The notes beneath the pieces are model-generated. The model worked only from the letters and a program-made list of their open reading frames with translations, made no database searches and was not told the DNA's origin. Shown piece after piece: positions 35,095-43,231 of a stretch of 56,600 bases of DNA. The stretch covers positions 1 to 56,600 of the forward strand of contig DIET01000034.1 in NCBI GenBank assembly GCA_002418765.1, read 5' to 3'. Made by a program: the position numbers and the translations under genes. Each line of letters starts with the position of its first letter. Position 1 is the first letter of the stretch. This DNA is from Peptococcaceae bacterium UBA5767. GTDB taxonomy: Bacteria; Bacillota; TC1; UBA5767.

Positions 35095-35772
35095 TTATTG
35101 GTAACGCTCTACTTGTTTCTCAAAAGCCAAAAGATGACTCTCGGAACCAAGCATAAGTGCAGTAAAGACATCCTTCACATTTTCAGGTAGTTCATTTTGC
35201 AGAAACTTTTCATACATGGCAATATTCAGAATCTCAGCTTGCACCCCGGTCTGAGCGGCCTCAAGGAGACTTTCCGGAACAATCAAGTGTTCTGCTGAAA
35301 CATCATCAGGAAACACCAAACCATAAGCATCATACACTTCCCTAAGATAGGACAAATGTGTCTCTTCAGAACGCTTAATGTTGGCATAGGGATTGCTCTC
35401 CCCATAAATATCCATAATACTCTGATATTCATTTCTAGCCAGATACTCATCTTGCACAGCATACATAAGCATATCTGCCACGCTTACTTCTTCATCAATA
35501 AGAGCCCCATTTGCACCATATCCTTCCAGAGACAGTTCTTTTTCTTCTTCAGCCAATGGAAGAGGATTCATAAGAGCCCCATGATCCACTTCCATCTCAG
35601 ATACGCCCAACGGCTCGTCCTTTAGCACATCATCTGCTTCCAGACCCGATACATCACCCTCAGCAACAACCCCACAACCAGAAACAAGAAACATCATTAC
35701 CAATATCCACGACATGAATATTTGCTTTCGTCCCGAATAGATCAAAGGGGACATTTTCTTTACTCGCTCCAT
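35095..35772 (-). CDS. DUF2202-type ferritin-like lipoprotein
   Basis: 225 residues from ATG 35772. The signal peptide ends at Cys33 (VSGC), making it a lipoprotein. An acidic linker of 60 residues is followed by the DUF2202 domain (MLMYAVQDEYLARNEYQSIM, ERTHLSYLR-like SEETHLSYLREVY, MYEKFLQN). The family has a ferritin-like four-helix fold with possible di-metal Glu/His ligands; its function is unknown. A longer frame from 35850 exists but has no better start. Confidence 0.8.
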   Translation of the reverse strand: MERVKKMSPLIYSGRKQIFMSWILVMMFLVSGCGVVAEGDVSGLEADDVLKDEPLGVSEMEVDHGALMNPLPLAEEEKELSLEGYGANGALIDEEVSVADMLMYAVQDEYLARNEYQSIMDIYGESNPYANIKRSEETHLSYLREVYDAYGLVFPDDVSAEHLIVPESLLEAAQTGVQAEILNIAMYEKFLQNELPENVKDVFTALMLGSESHLLAFEKQVERYQ

Positions 35773-35884
35773 AATAATTTCACCATCTTTCTTGATTTGC
35801 ACTATTAGACGATCAAAAAATTGATTGCCGCCCGAATTAAAATTAAACACCGTCTATACCAGACAAACCAAGTATAACGTACTA

Positions 35885-36001
35885 TTGTGAACATTATGTG
35901 ACAAAATAAAATATATTGCGTCACACAAGGTATAAATATCTCCATCATCTGACACACAATGTAAATGTTTTGTTCACTTCTGCAATGGTCTGGGGCTATA
36001 A
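35885..36001 (+). promoter_or_regulatory. Promoter region of the thioesterase gene
   Basis: TATAAT at 35996-36001 with a weak TTCACT 18 bases upstream. An inverted repeat TGTGAC-N17-GTCACA lies about 60 bases further up (near 35899-35927) and could be a regulator site. Confidence 0.45.
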
Positions 36002-36045
36002 TGGTAAAAGACAAGTACGTCGCAAATCATTGAAAAGAGGACTCC

Positions 36046-36774
36046 ATGGAACAACAGTTTCGCTACCAAGTACAAACCGATTTTTCCTACTTTAACCAAG
36101 ATGGCATGATGAAAATTTATGGTTATCAGCATCTCTTTGCTCAACTGGTCGATCAACATCTTGAGGCTCTCAACTTAACCATGGAAGACACCTTGGACTA
36201 TGGCCTGGCCTGGGTATTGCGATCCATCAGCCTTACCATCAAAAAAAAGGTACCTCGTGGTGAAATACTTCTGGGACGCACTTGGCACTCCCAGCGAAAA
36301 GGTCCCTATTTCAGAAGAGAATATGAATTTTGCAATCAGCAAGGAGAAATATTGGTCCAAGGCAGTAGTTTCAGCATACTTCTGGATATGGGAAAAAGGT
36401 CCATCTATAGAGCACAGACAGTACCCTTTGCGTTCATTGAGCCAACAGAAGAATTCCTTCTTGAAGCTTCGCCGAGCTTTAAGTGCCCTGATTACTATGA
36501 TGCTATAGAAGAACGTGTGGTGAGACCCAGTCATATAGACGGCATCGGTCATGTAAACAACGCGCGATACGGTGAATTCGCCTACGATGCATTAACGGAA
36601 AGCGAAATCATGTCTCTTCCGCAGATCCAGCGCATCGATTATTACTTCCTGTCTGAAATGGCTCTAGGCACAGCCTTTCAAATAATGAGGACAAAAACAG
36701 ACTCTCAACTATTTTTGAGAGGTAAGCACCTCTCCACAGGCAAAACCTCATTCGATATCATCCTTACTTATTGA
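36046..36774 (+). CDS. Acyl-ACP thioesterase
   Basis: 242 residues with the double hot-dog layout of acyl-ACP thioesterases. The second half has RPSHIDGIGHVNNARYGEF, the family block with catalytic Asn and His. These enzymes release fatty acids from acyl carrier protein; in clostridia single-copy versions control chain length. GAGG precedes the ATG. A terminator follows at 36789. Confidence 0.88.
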   Translation: MEQQFRYQVQTDFSYFNQDGMMKIYGYQHLFAQLVDQHLEALNLTMEDTLDYGLAWVLRSISLTIKKKVPRGEILLGRTWHSQRKGPYFRREYEFCNQQGEILVQGSSFSILLDMGKRSIYRAQTVPFAFIEPTEEFLLEASPSFKCPDYYDAIEERVVRPSHIDGIGHVNNARYGEFAYDALTESEIMSLPQIQRIDYYFLSEMALGTAFQIMRTKTDSQLFLRGKHLSTGKTSFDIILTY

Positions 36775-36788
36775 CCAAAAAAAACAAT

Positions 36789-36824
36789 AAAGAGCCGAAA
36801 TTCTGATGAGAACTTTGGCTCTTT
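36789..36824 (+). terminator. Terminator of the thioesterase gene
   Basis: Sixteen-bp imperfect stem (36789-36804 / 36809-36824) ending in a CTTTT run, 15 bases after the stop. Confidence 0.8.
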
Positions 36825-36996
36825 TCATCACCAAAATAACCCTTGTTTATCAACCATCCATGCAGGTTTTGCCTAAGTGTTTATACTCTTAGCGTTATCA
36901 TAAAAAAGAAAAAATAGCGTATAGTCATAAATATATGGTGACATCTTGGTATATTATGCCTTACACTGTTAATATTGAAAACAAAGGAGGTTTCTT

Positions 36997-37305
36997 ATGG
37001 ACCACGAACATTCCTATTTTGATGGTGGATTGCTACAACTTATCGGTTGGCAAATTCTCGGCTCTTTGATCACCACACTCACTTTTGGTATTGCCTTTCC
37101 TTGGGCTATTTGCATGATTTATGGTTGGGAAATCAAGCACACCGTAATTGAAGGTCGTCGACTGGTTTTCACTGGCACTGCATTATCCTTGTTTGGAAAT
37201 TGGATCAAATGGCTACTTTTAACAATAATCACCCTGGGAATATATGGTTTTTGGGTGCAAATCCGAATCAAACAATGGAAAACCAAAAACACAACATTCG
37301 CCTAA
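36997..37305 (+). CDS. DUF898-like small membrane protein
   Basis: 102 residues with two long hydrophobic segments and the DUF898-like pattern FGIAFPWAICMIYGWEIKHT then LTIITLGIYGFWVQIRIKQW. AAAGGAGG precedes the ATG. Function unknown. Confidence 0.75.
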   Translation: MDHEHSYFDGGLLQLIGWQILGSLITTLTFGIAFPWAICMIYGWEIKHTVIEGRRLVFTGTALSLFGNWIKWLLLTIITLGIYGFWVQIRIKQWKTKNTTFA

Positions 37306-37400
37306 TCTATCAATTATTTATCTTCACTAATGCCCAAGAAAAATGCTGGGTTTCCTACACCACATCTTATAAGCCATGGCATTAAGCAAATTATCCTAAA

Positions 37401-37440
37401 ATAAGAGCAGCGATTCCTCATGAGGAGTCGCTGTTCTTAT
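37401..37440. terminator. Bidirectional terminator (palindrome)
   Basis: Two 20-base arms, 37401-37420 and 37421-37440, pair with two G-T wobbles and no spacer, between convergent genes. Confidence 0.75.
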
Positions 37441-37444
37441 ATTG

Positions 37445-37924
37445 TCAATACCCCATTTGATGTAAAATATCCGCCAGTCTTCTTAACCTCTCTCCCAGTA
37501 GTTCCCCATCTTCACCAAGCGCCAAAGAAAATAACTTGATATCCTCATCAAGATGCTCATTGCTTCGGCAAACCTCCACACTCATGGCATCCCCCTGCAA
37601 AGCAATCCGATCAATCAAAGGTTTCTTTTCATCATAGAGCAAGGGAAAGCGATATGCTTCCGCAAAATGTTGTTGCGCCCGGCACACCAAAATAGCCAGA
37701 TCAAGAACCCTGTGCAAGGGCATCTCTTCAGATTGTCTAGACCATTTGTTTCCTGTATAGCGCCAAACCTTGGCTGAGATCTCCACCTTGCCTCGATCAT
37801 TCCACTGTGCAAGTCCCAAGGAAAGGCCTTTGGCATCCGTTTTCATAGCATAGCGCCCATCAATTTGTTCATAATTTTCACAAACCACCACGGGCTTGTG
37901 CTTAAGCGTTGTAGGAATCTTCAT
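37445..37924 (-). CDS. Conserved hypothetical protein (DUF6530-like)
   Basis: 159 residues, no signal peptide or membrane segment. Resembles the DUF6530 family (MKIPTTLKHKPVVVCENYEQ; LSLGLAQWNDRGKVEISAKVW; MPLHRVLDLAILV). Start at ATG 37924, 5 bases after AGAGG. No function known. Confidence 0.7.
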   Translation of the reverse strand: MKIPTTLKHKPVVVCENYEQIDGRYAMKTDAKGLSLGLAQWNDRGKVEISAKVWRYTGNKWSRQSEEMPLHRVLDLAILVCRAQQHFAEAYRFPLLYDEKKPLIDRIALQGDAMSVEVCRSNEHLDEDIKLFSLALGEDGELLGERLRRLADILHQMGY

Positions 37925-38074
37925 CATAACCTCTTTCTGCATCTGCCTTGTTCGAGACAACTACACTTTTTTAAACTCAAAACCATAGCAAGACATTTAC
38001 TCACTAGTAAACTAGTATTTTACTAATTTACTAACTATATCTATTATACATTTTTACCACCAATAAACAAGAAA

Positions 38075-38098
38075 AATCAGGAGTAAACCCTCCTGATT
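38075..38098 (-). terminator. Terminator of the 38167-38964 lipoprotein gene
   Basis: Nine-bp perfect stem (aatcaggag / ctcctgatt) followed on the minus strand by TTTTTC. Confidence 0.75.
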
Positions 38099-38166
38099 CT
38101 CAATCTTTCAAAATGTGTATTTCCTACATGTATCTACTCATACTGCATCCCAAAATATGTATCATG

Positions 38167-38964
38167 CTAAGGCAACTCATCCATATCTATCATTCCCTCA
38201 AACATGTCACTCATATCCAATACTTCCATTCCCTCAGGGACTTCAAATACATCATCTGAGACATTGCCCACCTGGAAGTTTTTGATCTCCATTTCAAAAT
38301 CATCCCCATCAATACTGCCAGTACTCTGCATCTTCAAAGGAAAACCATAGTCTGGGTGCAACCAAATCTTCAATGTGGTTCCCAATTCCTCTTCCTCCAC
38401 CACAGCCACTGGACACAAAAAGCCATCGTATTCCTCGAATCCCTCAAAATAGAGATCTCCCGGTCCTAGATTCTCTGTATAGGATGTAATGGTAAAGGTT
38501 CCGCCGTCTGTACCCATGGCATCTTCTGCATCCATAGGAATCTTCATCATCTGATTGGTCTCCGGCATCAAGACATACATGAATTCACCATCCATGATGC
38601 TGGTACTCTGCTGACCGTCAGAATTCCCTTCGATACGGGTTTTGATTCCTTTTTGGTAGAACGTCATACTTCCTTGCTCCACGCCACCCATTTTCATTTG
38701 CATCTCATAAGAAAATTCATTAATCGTAGCCCCCTGGTTAAAAAGCCCCGCCAAAGAATCACTGTCAGTGACCTCCAGACTATCTTCTTCCGATTGTAAC
38801 TCTTCCTCTTCTTCCTCGATCTCACCAGCCGAATCTTCAGTCACCACACCTTCTGGTTCCGGCTCATCTGAAACATCGTTTTCTGAACAACCTACCAACA
38901 CCAACAAAAGAATAAACACAAAACACAGCATCAACCATCGCTTATCTGTCCATTTGGCTTTCAT
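38167..38964 (-). CDS. Acidic lipoprotein, LolA/LppX-like fold candidate
   Basis: 265 residues. The lipobox LVGC ends at Cys26, followed by a very acidic linker of about 50 residues (many Glu and Asp) and a domain with FSYEMQMKMGGVEQGSMTFY and GEFMYVLMPETNQM that looks like the DUF4412/LolA-type outer-leaflet sensor or carrier fold. Start at ATG 38964 behind GGGAGG, not 38982. Function unknown. Confidence 0.65.
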   Translation of the reverse strand: MKAKWTDKRWLMLCFVFILLLVLVGCSENDVSDEPEPEGVVTEDSAGEIEEEEEELQSEEDSLEVTDSDSLAGLFNQGATINEFSYEMQMKMGGVEQGSMTFYQKGIKTRIEGNSDGQQSTSIMDGEFMYVLMPETNQMMKIPMDAEDAMGTDGGTFTITSYTENLGPGDLYFEGFEEYDGFLCPVAVVEEEELGTTLKIWLHPDYGFPLKMQSTGSIDGDDFEMEIKNFQVGNVSDDVFEVPEGMEVLDMSDMFEGMIDMDELP

Positions 38965-39259
38965 AATTCCTCCCAAAAACATCTTTTTGTGTCACCATTA
39001 TATTCCTTTCATACCCTTTTGCCTACCTTTTGGGGCTCTTATAATGCAACTAAAGCCTGAATTATCTAGAATATATCTCCTATGAAGAAGCAACAAATAG
39101 CATGAAGAACCAAACCATATACTTATACAAAGTAGTAAACCGAACAGCAATGATGCTCCACTTTCTCATAAAGCTGCGTCTTAATCTCATTTCAACAAGG
39201 AATCCCTATCAAGATATCGAACATAATAAGATATTCTGATTCATGAAAGAAGCCTACCA

Positions 39260-40183
39260 ATGAAAAAAATCAAAAACAACACTTACATCAGCGAAGGGCA
39301 TATCACCCTGGGTGCCTATCGAATAGGTCCAGAAGTATTACTTATCGATAGTGGAAAATCTGCTTCCTATCTACAAGAAGAATGGATTGACCTGAACACC
39401 ATGAACATCCGGTATCTTTTCAACACGCATGGCCATGCCGATCACTGTGCTGGCAACCGATTTCTGGTGGACAACCATCATCCCATTATCCTGGCACCTT
39501 GCATTGAAGCAGATTATATCGAATATCCTAATTTAAAAGATGTTTATCTATTTGGTCTCACACCAAGATCTATCCTCAAGGATAAATCCATCTATGCCGC
39601 ACCTGCTCCCGTGGATCAGAGGGTTTGCCTCAATGACACCTCTACCGATATCGATGGCTCCAGCACTACACTTTCTCTCAGTCTCGACCACAAGGACTGC
39701 GTATTCAAAATTATCAGCCTCAAAGGGCACTCTCCCAACATGATGGGCATCGTAACCCCGGACGATATCGCTTTTCTAGGCGATGTGCTCCTTAGCGAGC
39801 GCCATTTGGCCTCAGCTCCACTGGTCTACACCTATGACATAGCAGACCATCTGAATACACTCAAACAACTTCGCGATTTTCATGCCAATGGTTTTGTCTT
39901 ATCACACGGAGGTTATACCGACGACATCCATCTTCTTGTTGCATCCAATATCAACAACATCTTACGTGCCAGCGAAATCATTCTGGATTTGATCACCAAA
40001 TACCAACCGCTGACCCTTGATCAACTCCACGCAAAACTTTACCATACCATGGGGCTAAACGAAGTCCTCCTCACCCAGCAGCTCCATCGCCGTATCCTCA
40101 TGAGCCATTTGCTATACCTGCAAGAGAAAAACGTTCTATTTATAGAAGCGACAGAAGGCGTAGTGTTGTTGCATACTCTGTAA
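39260..40183 (+). CDS. Metallo-beta-lactamase fold hydrolase
   Basis: 307 residues. NTHGHADHCAG gives the HxHxDH metal motif, and GDVLL, SHGGY and the later His complete the site. The C-terminal helical extension resembles glyoxalase II-like or thiol-ester hydrolase relatives. The ribosome binding site is weak. No neighbours explain its substrate. Confidence 0.85.
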   Translation: MKKIKNNTYISEGHITLGAYRIGPEVLLIDSGKSASYLQEEWIDLNTMNIRYLFNTHGHADHCAGNRFLVDNHHPIILAPCIEADYIEYPNLKDVYLFGLTPRSILKDKSIYAAPAPVDQRVCLNDTSTDIDGSSTTLSLSLDHKDCVFKIISLKGHSPNMMGIVTPDDIAFLGDVLLSERHLASAPLVYTYDIADHLNTLKQLRDFHANGFVLSHGGYTDDIHLLVASNINNILRASEIILDLITKYQPLTLDQLHAKLYHTMGLNEVLLTQQLHRRILMSHLLYLQEKNVLFIEATEGVVLLHTL

Positions 40184-40232
40184 TCACTTTGCATAAACCT
40201 AAACCGGCTAGTGACTGCCGCGAAGTTGCGTA

Positions 40233-40261
40233 TTGCATTGTTTTGCATATCAAGATATAAT
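40233..40261 (+). promoter_or_regulatory. Promoter of the T-box symporter operon
   Basis: TTGCAT at 40233-40238 and TATAAT at 40256-40261 with exactly 17 bases between them. It would start transcription just before the T-box leader. Confidence 0.85.
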
Positions 40262-40267
40262 AGGAGC

Positions 40268-40507
40268 AATCGAACACAAAAAATGCCATGACGATACAAA
40301 GTATGACCGTTGATCTCGTCCAGAAAAAGATGCCTTGGCTGAAAGCATCTCCCTGAACAGCGGCTCAGAAATTTCATATCCGAGCAGCAGATCTGATATG
40401 TAGGGTCTGACGGAAACGAACCGTTATTCGATCAAGAGCCTCACTCACTGAGGAAATTGGGTGGTACCGCGAACAATCTTCGTCCCATACTGGGATGGAG
40501 TTTTTTT
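40268..40507 (+). promoter_or_regulatory. T-box leader, phenylalanine specifier
   Basis: The T-box core aaattgggtggtaccgcg at 40454-40471 is an exact consensus. Stem I has the AGTA bulge at 40300-40303, a lower stem gata/tatc and an upper stem ccgttg/cagcgg. The loop 3' of the upper stem reads GAAATTTCA (40368-40376), giving TTT or TTC in either reasonable register, both Phe. The terminator hairpin cgtccc/gggatg at 40481-40496 is followed by T7 (40501-40507). Uncharged tRNA-Phe should pair with the T-box and allow read-through. Confidence 0.92.
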
Positions 40508-40561
40508 ATGCTCGAATGATATTGATTTCCATTGCTACAATGGAAGAAAGGGAGGTAAAAT

Positions 40562-40738
40562 ATGTATTTTGGGCTTAGTGGTTTTTCCATTTTTCTGGCT
40601 TATCTGCTCACCATTCTCAGTGCTGTCTTGTGTCTTATTTATGGCATCTTGAATTGGAACAAAGGAGATCACCCTCAGGACATCGAGGAAGAACTGAATT
40701 GGCAAAAAGAAGAAATCGTATTTGAAGACAATTTATAG
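40562..40738 (+). CDS. Small membrane peptide, symporter accessory protein
   Basis: 58 residues: a hydrophobic N-terminal half (MYFGLSGFSIFLAYLLTILS) crossing the membrane once, then NWNKGD and a charged tail. It fits the family of small accessory proteins found just before SSS symporters. GGGAGG precedes the ATG. It ends 11 bases before the symporter, whose own AGGAGG site overlaps its stop. It follows the T-box, so both are controlled together. Confidence 0.85.
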   Translation: MYFGLSGFSIFLAYLLTILSAVLCLIYGILNWNKGDHPQDIEEELNWQKEEIVFEDNL

Positions 40739-40749
40739 GAGGAAGAACC

Positions 40750-42354
40750 ATGTTTGTAAAAATAACTGTTACCGTCATTTATTTGGCCATCGTGGCCTGG
40801 CTCGGTATGCTTGGCTATAAACAAACCAAGAATTCCACCGATTATTTGGTAGCCGGCCGTAAGATTCATCCTTTTGTCATGGCTCTTTCCTATGGAGCTA
40901 CGTTCATTTCTACTTCTGCCATCGTGGGTTTTGGGGGACTTGCTGGGGTCTTCGGTATGGGATTGGTCTGGCTTACCTTCTTTAACATTTTCTTGGGTAT
41001 CTTTATTGCCTTCGTATTCTTCGGCAAGCGTACCCGAAAAATGGGGCACAACATGCAGGCTCATACATTCCCTGAATTTCTAGCTATTCGCTATCATTCC
41101 AAATTTTTACAGAAATTTGTCGGCCTCATTATTTTTCTTTTCATGCCTATTTACACAGCAGCCGTGATGATTGGCGCATCTACCTTCATTCAAAATTCAT
41201 TGGGACTGGATTATAACATTGCACTATTTCTATTCTCAGCCATTGTAGCTTCCTACGTTTTCTTTGGAGGCCTCAAAGGCGTTATGTATTCTGATGCCTT
41301 TCAAGGATCTTTGATGTTTATCGGCATGGCTATTCTACTGATTGCCAGCATCTCTCATTTGGGCGGTCTGGTCTCCGCCAATACAAGACTTACTGCGCTT
41401 TTTACCAATCCTGAAGTACTGGGGCAAATTGAGAACTCCATGGCAGCTGGCTTTGCGGGCTGGACAGAAATGCCCACATTCTTATCACCCTACTGGTATA
41501 CCCTGGTGACCAGCATCATTCTTGGAGTTGGTATCGGTGTTTTGGCTCAACCACAACTGATTGTTCGCTACATGAGCGTAAAAAGTGACCGTGAACTGAA
41601 CCGCGCCATTCCCATTGGGGGTGTTTTCATCGCCATGATGACCGGTGTTGCCTTCACAGTGGGGGCTTTATCCAACGTCTATTTCTTCGAAAAAACGGGA
41701 AAAATCGCTGTCGCTTTCGCAGGGGGCACAGACAATATCATTCCTGTTTTCATCCAGAGTTCCATGCCCGAATGGTTCGTTACGGTCTTCTTGATCATCA
41801 TCATTGCCGCCGGCATGAGCACCCTGTCTTCACAGTTTCATACCATTGGTTCATCTATTGGCCGTGATCTCTTTAAAACGCCCGATCACCAGCCACAAAA
41901 AGAAATGTTCATCACCAAAGCGGGGATGCTGTTGGGGATTCTAGTGACCATCTTTTTATCCTATACCCTACCAACAGTTTGGGAAGGCGCCATCGCCATC
42001 TCCACCTCTATCTTCTTTGGACTTTGCGCTGCGGCATTTCTTCCCATGTATGTCGCCGCCTTATACTTCAAAAACATACCCAAGAAAGCAGCTATTTGGG
42101 GTATGTTAAGTGGATTTACAACCTATATGTTCTGGATACTCTTTGTTCACACCAAGGAAGCCGTGGTCATCGGCCTATGCCAAGCTTTGTTCGGCGTACC
42201 CGTTCTCTTCAACAACTTCCTGGCAGTTCTCGATCCCATGATTCCTGGTCTATTGGTCTCTATCTTGGTCACAATTATCCTGGGCGTAACCCTAAAACCA
42301 GATCTGGATGAGGAGAGAATTAACCAATTGTTTTCTGGTATTGGAGAAAAGTAG
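40750..42354 (+). CDS. Sodium:solute symporter (SSS family)
   Basis: 534 residues, about 13 hydrophobic segments. N-terminal GYKQTKNSTDYLVAGRKIHP and SYGATFISTSAIVGFGGLAG fit PutP/PanF-type symporters. AGGAGG precedes the ATG. The Phe-type T-box upstream suggests it imports phenylalanine or another aromatic compound, or a compound linked to aromatic need. It is distinct in sequence from the symporter at 28783. Confidence 0.9.
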   Translation: MFVKITVTVIYLAIVAWLGMLGYKQTKNSTDYLVAGRKIHPFVMALSYGATFISTSAIVGFGGLAGVFGMGLVWLTFFNIFLGIFIAFVFFGKRTRKMGHNMQAHTFPEFLAIRYHSKFLQKFVGLIIFLFMPIYTAAVMIGASTFIQNSLGLDYNIALFLFSAIVASYVFFGGLKGVMYSDAFQGSLMFIGMAILLIASISHLGGLVSANTRLTALFTNPEVLGQIENSMAAGFAGWTEMPTFLSPYWYTLVTSIILGVGIGVLAQPQLIVRYMSVKSDRELNRAIPIGGVFIAMMTGVAFTVGALSNVYFFEKTGKIAVAFAGGTDNIIPVFIQSSMPEWFVTVFLIIIIAAGMSTLSSQFHTIGSSIGRDLFKTPDHQPQKEMFITKAGMLLGILVTIFLSYTLPTVWEGAIAISTSIFFGLCAAAFLPMYVAALYFKNIPKKAAIWGMLSGFTTYMFWILFVHTKEAVVIGLCQALFGVPVLFNNFLAVLDPMIPGLLVSILVTIILGVTLKPDLDEERINQLFSGIGEK

Positions 42355-42362
42355 ATTCATTC

Positions 42363-42394
42363 AACCGGGTGTATTTTAGCCCAAACCCGGTTTT
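42363..42394 (+). terminator. Terminator of the symporter gene
   Basis: Eight-bp stem (aaccgggt / acccggtt) with a T-run after the second arm, 9 bases past the stop codon. Confidence 0.75.
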
Positions 42395-42420
42395 CCTTAT
42401 ATTATTGTTGGTTTTTTAGC

Positions 42421-42455
42421 AGCAAGATGGCACCCTTCGGGGGTGCCGTCTTGCT
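42421..42455. terminator. Second hairpin after the symporter
   Basis: Fifteen-bp stem with one G-T pair (42421-42435 / 42441-42455) and a UUCG-containing loop. Terminator for either direction. Confidence 0.7.
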
Positions 42456-42475
42456 TTGGAGATACTTGGTTTAAT

Positions 42476-42720
42476 CTAAATGGGGATCCCATCGCCAAGA
42501 AAAGAACCTGAAAACTCAATCAAACAACCGCTTTCCAAGCTCTTTCCAAATAAGCTTTTATTTCCTGATAACGTTGATTCAAATAAACCATAGGCCTCAC
42601 TTGCCGAATCCTCACTTCTTCCATGAAATCCTGTATAGATCTTGAACATAGGTAGCACTCTGTCTACCTGATGAGCATCTGAACCACCTGTCAATGGCAG
42701 GTTCATGCTTTTGCCTTGAT
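42476..42720 (-). pseudogene. PHP-domain protein fragment
   Basis: The frame 42476-42706 encodes NLPLTGGSDAHQVDRVLPMF, the C-terminal GGSDAH block of PHP-type metal hydrolases, and about 55 more codons. The N-terminal 150-200 residues with the other metal ligands are missing, and no start with a ribosome binding site is found. It is the debris of a gene cut by the intron or a deletion. Confidence 0.6.
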
Positions 42721-42819
42721 TTTGTACTCATAATAGACATTACCGATAAAGAAAATCTTTTTACCTGCCTGAACCTATCAAAATAGGACTTCCCAGAATC
42801 AAATAGGGGGCACCTCCTT

Positions 42820-43085
42820 CTAGGCGTCTTCCATTGTTTCCAAATATACATCTGGAATCTCTGGCGCAGGCAATCGTTCCATGTTTGGAAGACCCGCTGA
42901 CTGTAGGCTACAAAATAGTAGCCTACAGTCAGATACGGATAAGAATTTTTACATTCTTTCAGGGACAAAACCCAAGGAATTTGAAGTACTTTTTTGCCAG
43001 CACCAAGAGTACCTTGCTCTTTTGAACATCGAGCTTGCGCTTTAGCTTGTCTTCCAGATACCTGCGAAAACACGCCAACAAGCAT
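42820..43085 (-). pseudogene. Group II intron reverse transcriptase/maturase remnant
   Basis: RT7 (YLEDKLKRKLDVQKSKV..KYFKFLGF) and maturase X (QRVFQTWNDCLRQRFQMYIW, KQWKTPRRR) lie in different frames, with a deletion of the intervening thumb residues. A 15-bp perfect inverted repeat at 42897-42932 sits at that junction. Catalytic YADD is lost. Confidence 0.75.
42897..42932. repeat. Perfect inverted repeat in the intron remnant
   Basis: Fifteen-base arms (42897-42911 / 42918-42932) around AAAATA. Not a domain V, since it lacks the AGC triad and GAAA-type loop. No T-run follows. Confidence 0.8.
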
Positions 43086-43174
43086 TCAGTGCCTGGGACT
43101 GTGCCTCTGGATTCCTTCAGATTCCACCTCGCTGTAGACCCTCAGCAATAAGTTATCGCCCATGACGGGCGCAC

Positions 43175-43220
43175 AACGACAAGAGGATACCAACTCATAG
43201 GCTGGTATCCTCTTGTCGTT
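43175..43220 (-). terminator. Terminator of recD2 and intron insertion site
   Basis: Perfect 18-bp stem (43175-43192 / 43203-43220) with a 10-base loop, 12 bases after the recD2 stop. The T-run that would normally follow on the minus strand is replaced by the 5' end of the group IIC intron. Confidence 0.88.
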
Positions 43221-43231
43221 GAACCAATGGC

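Larger units (their letters stand above)
42795..43174 (-). mobile_element. Degenerate group IIC intron
   Basis: On the minus strand the sequence starts gtgcgcccgtcatgggcg at 43174, matching the 5' end of bacterial IIC introns (GUGUGCCCGGCAUGGGUG in the Oceanobacillus one), and further along carries ggaatctgaaggaatcc, another IIC segment. It then jumps to reverse transcriptase fragments: LEDKLKRKLDVQKSKV then KYFKFLGFC (RT7 block), and in a second frame WNDCLRQRFQMYIWKQWK (thumb/maturase). Most of the RNA domains, the RT core and the 3' domain V are missing. It sits exactly next to the terminator stem of recD2, the known site choice of IIC introns. Confidence 0.8.

Noticed and set aside
42897..42932. 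Group II intron domain V
   Set aside because: The hairpin lacks the AGC triad, the bulge and the GNRA-type loop. Domain V is absent from the remnant.
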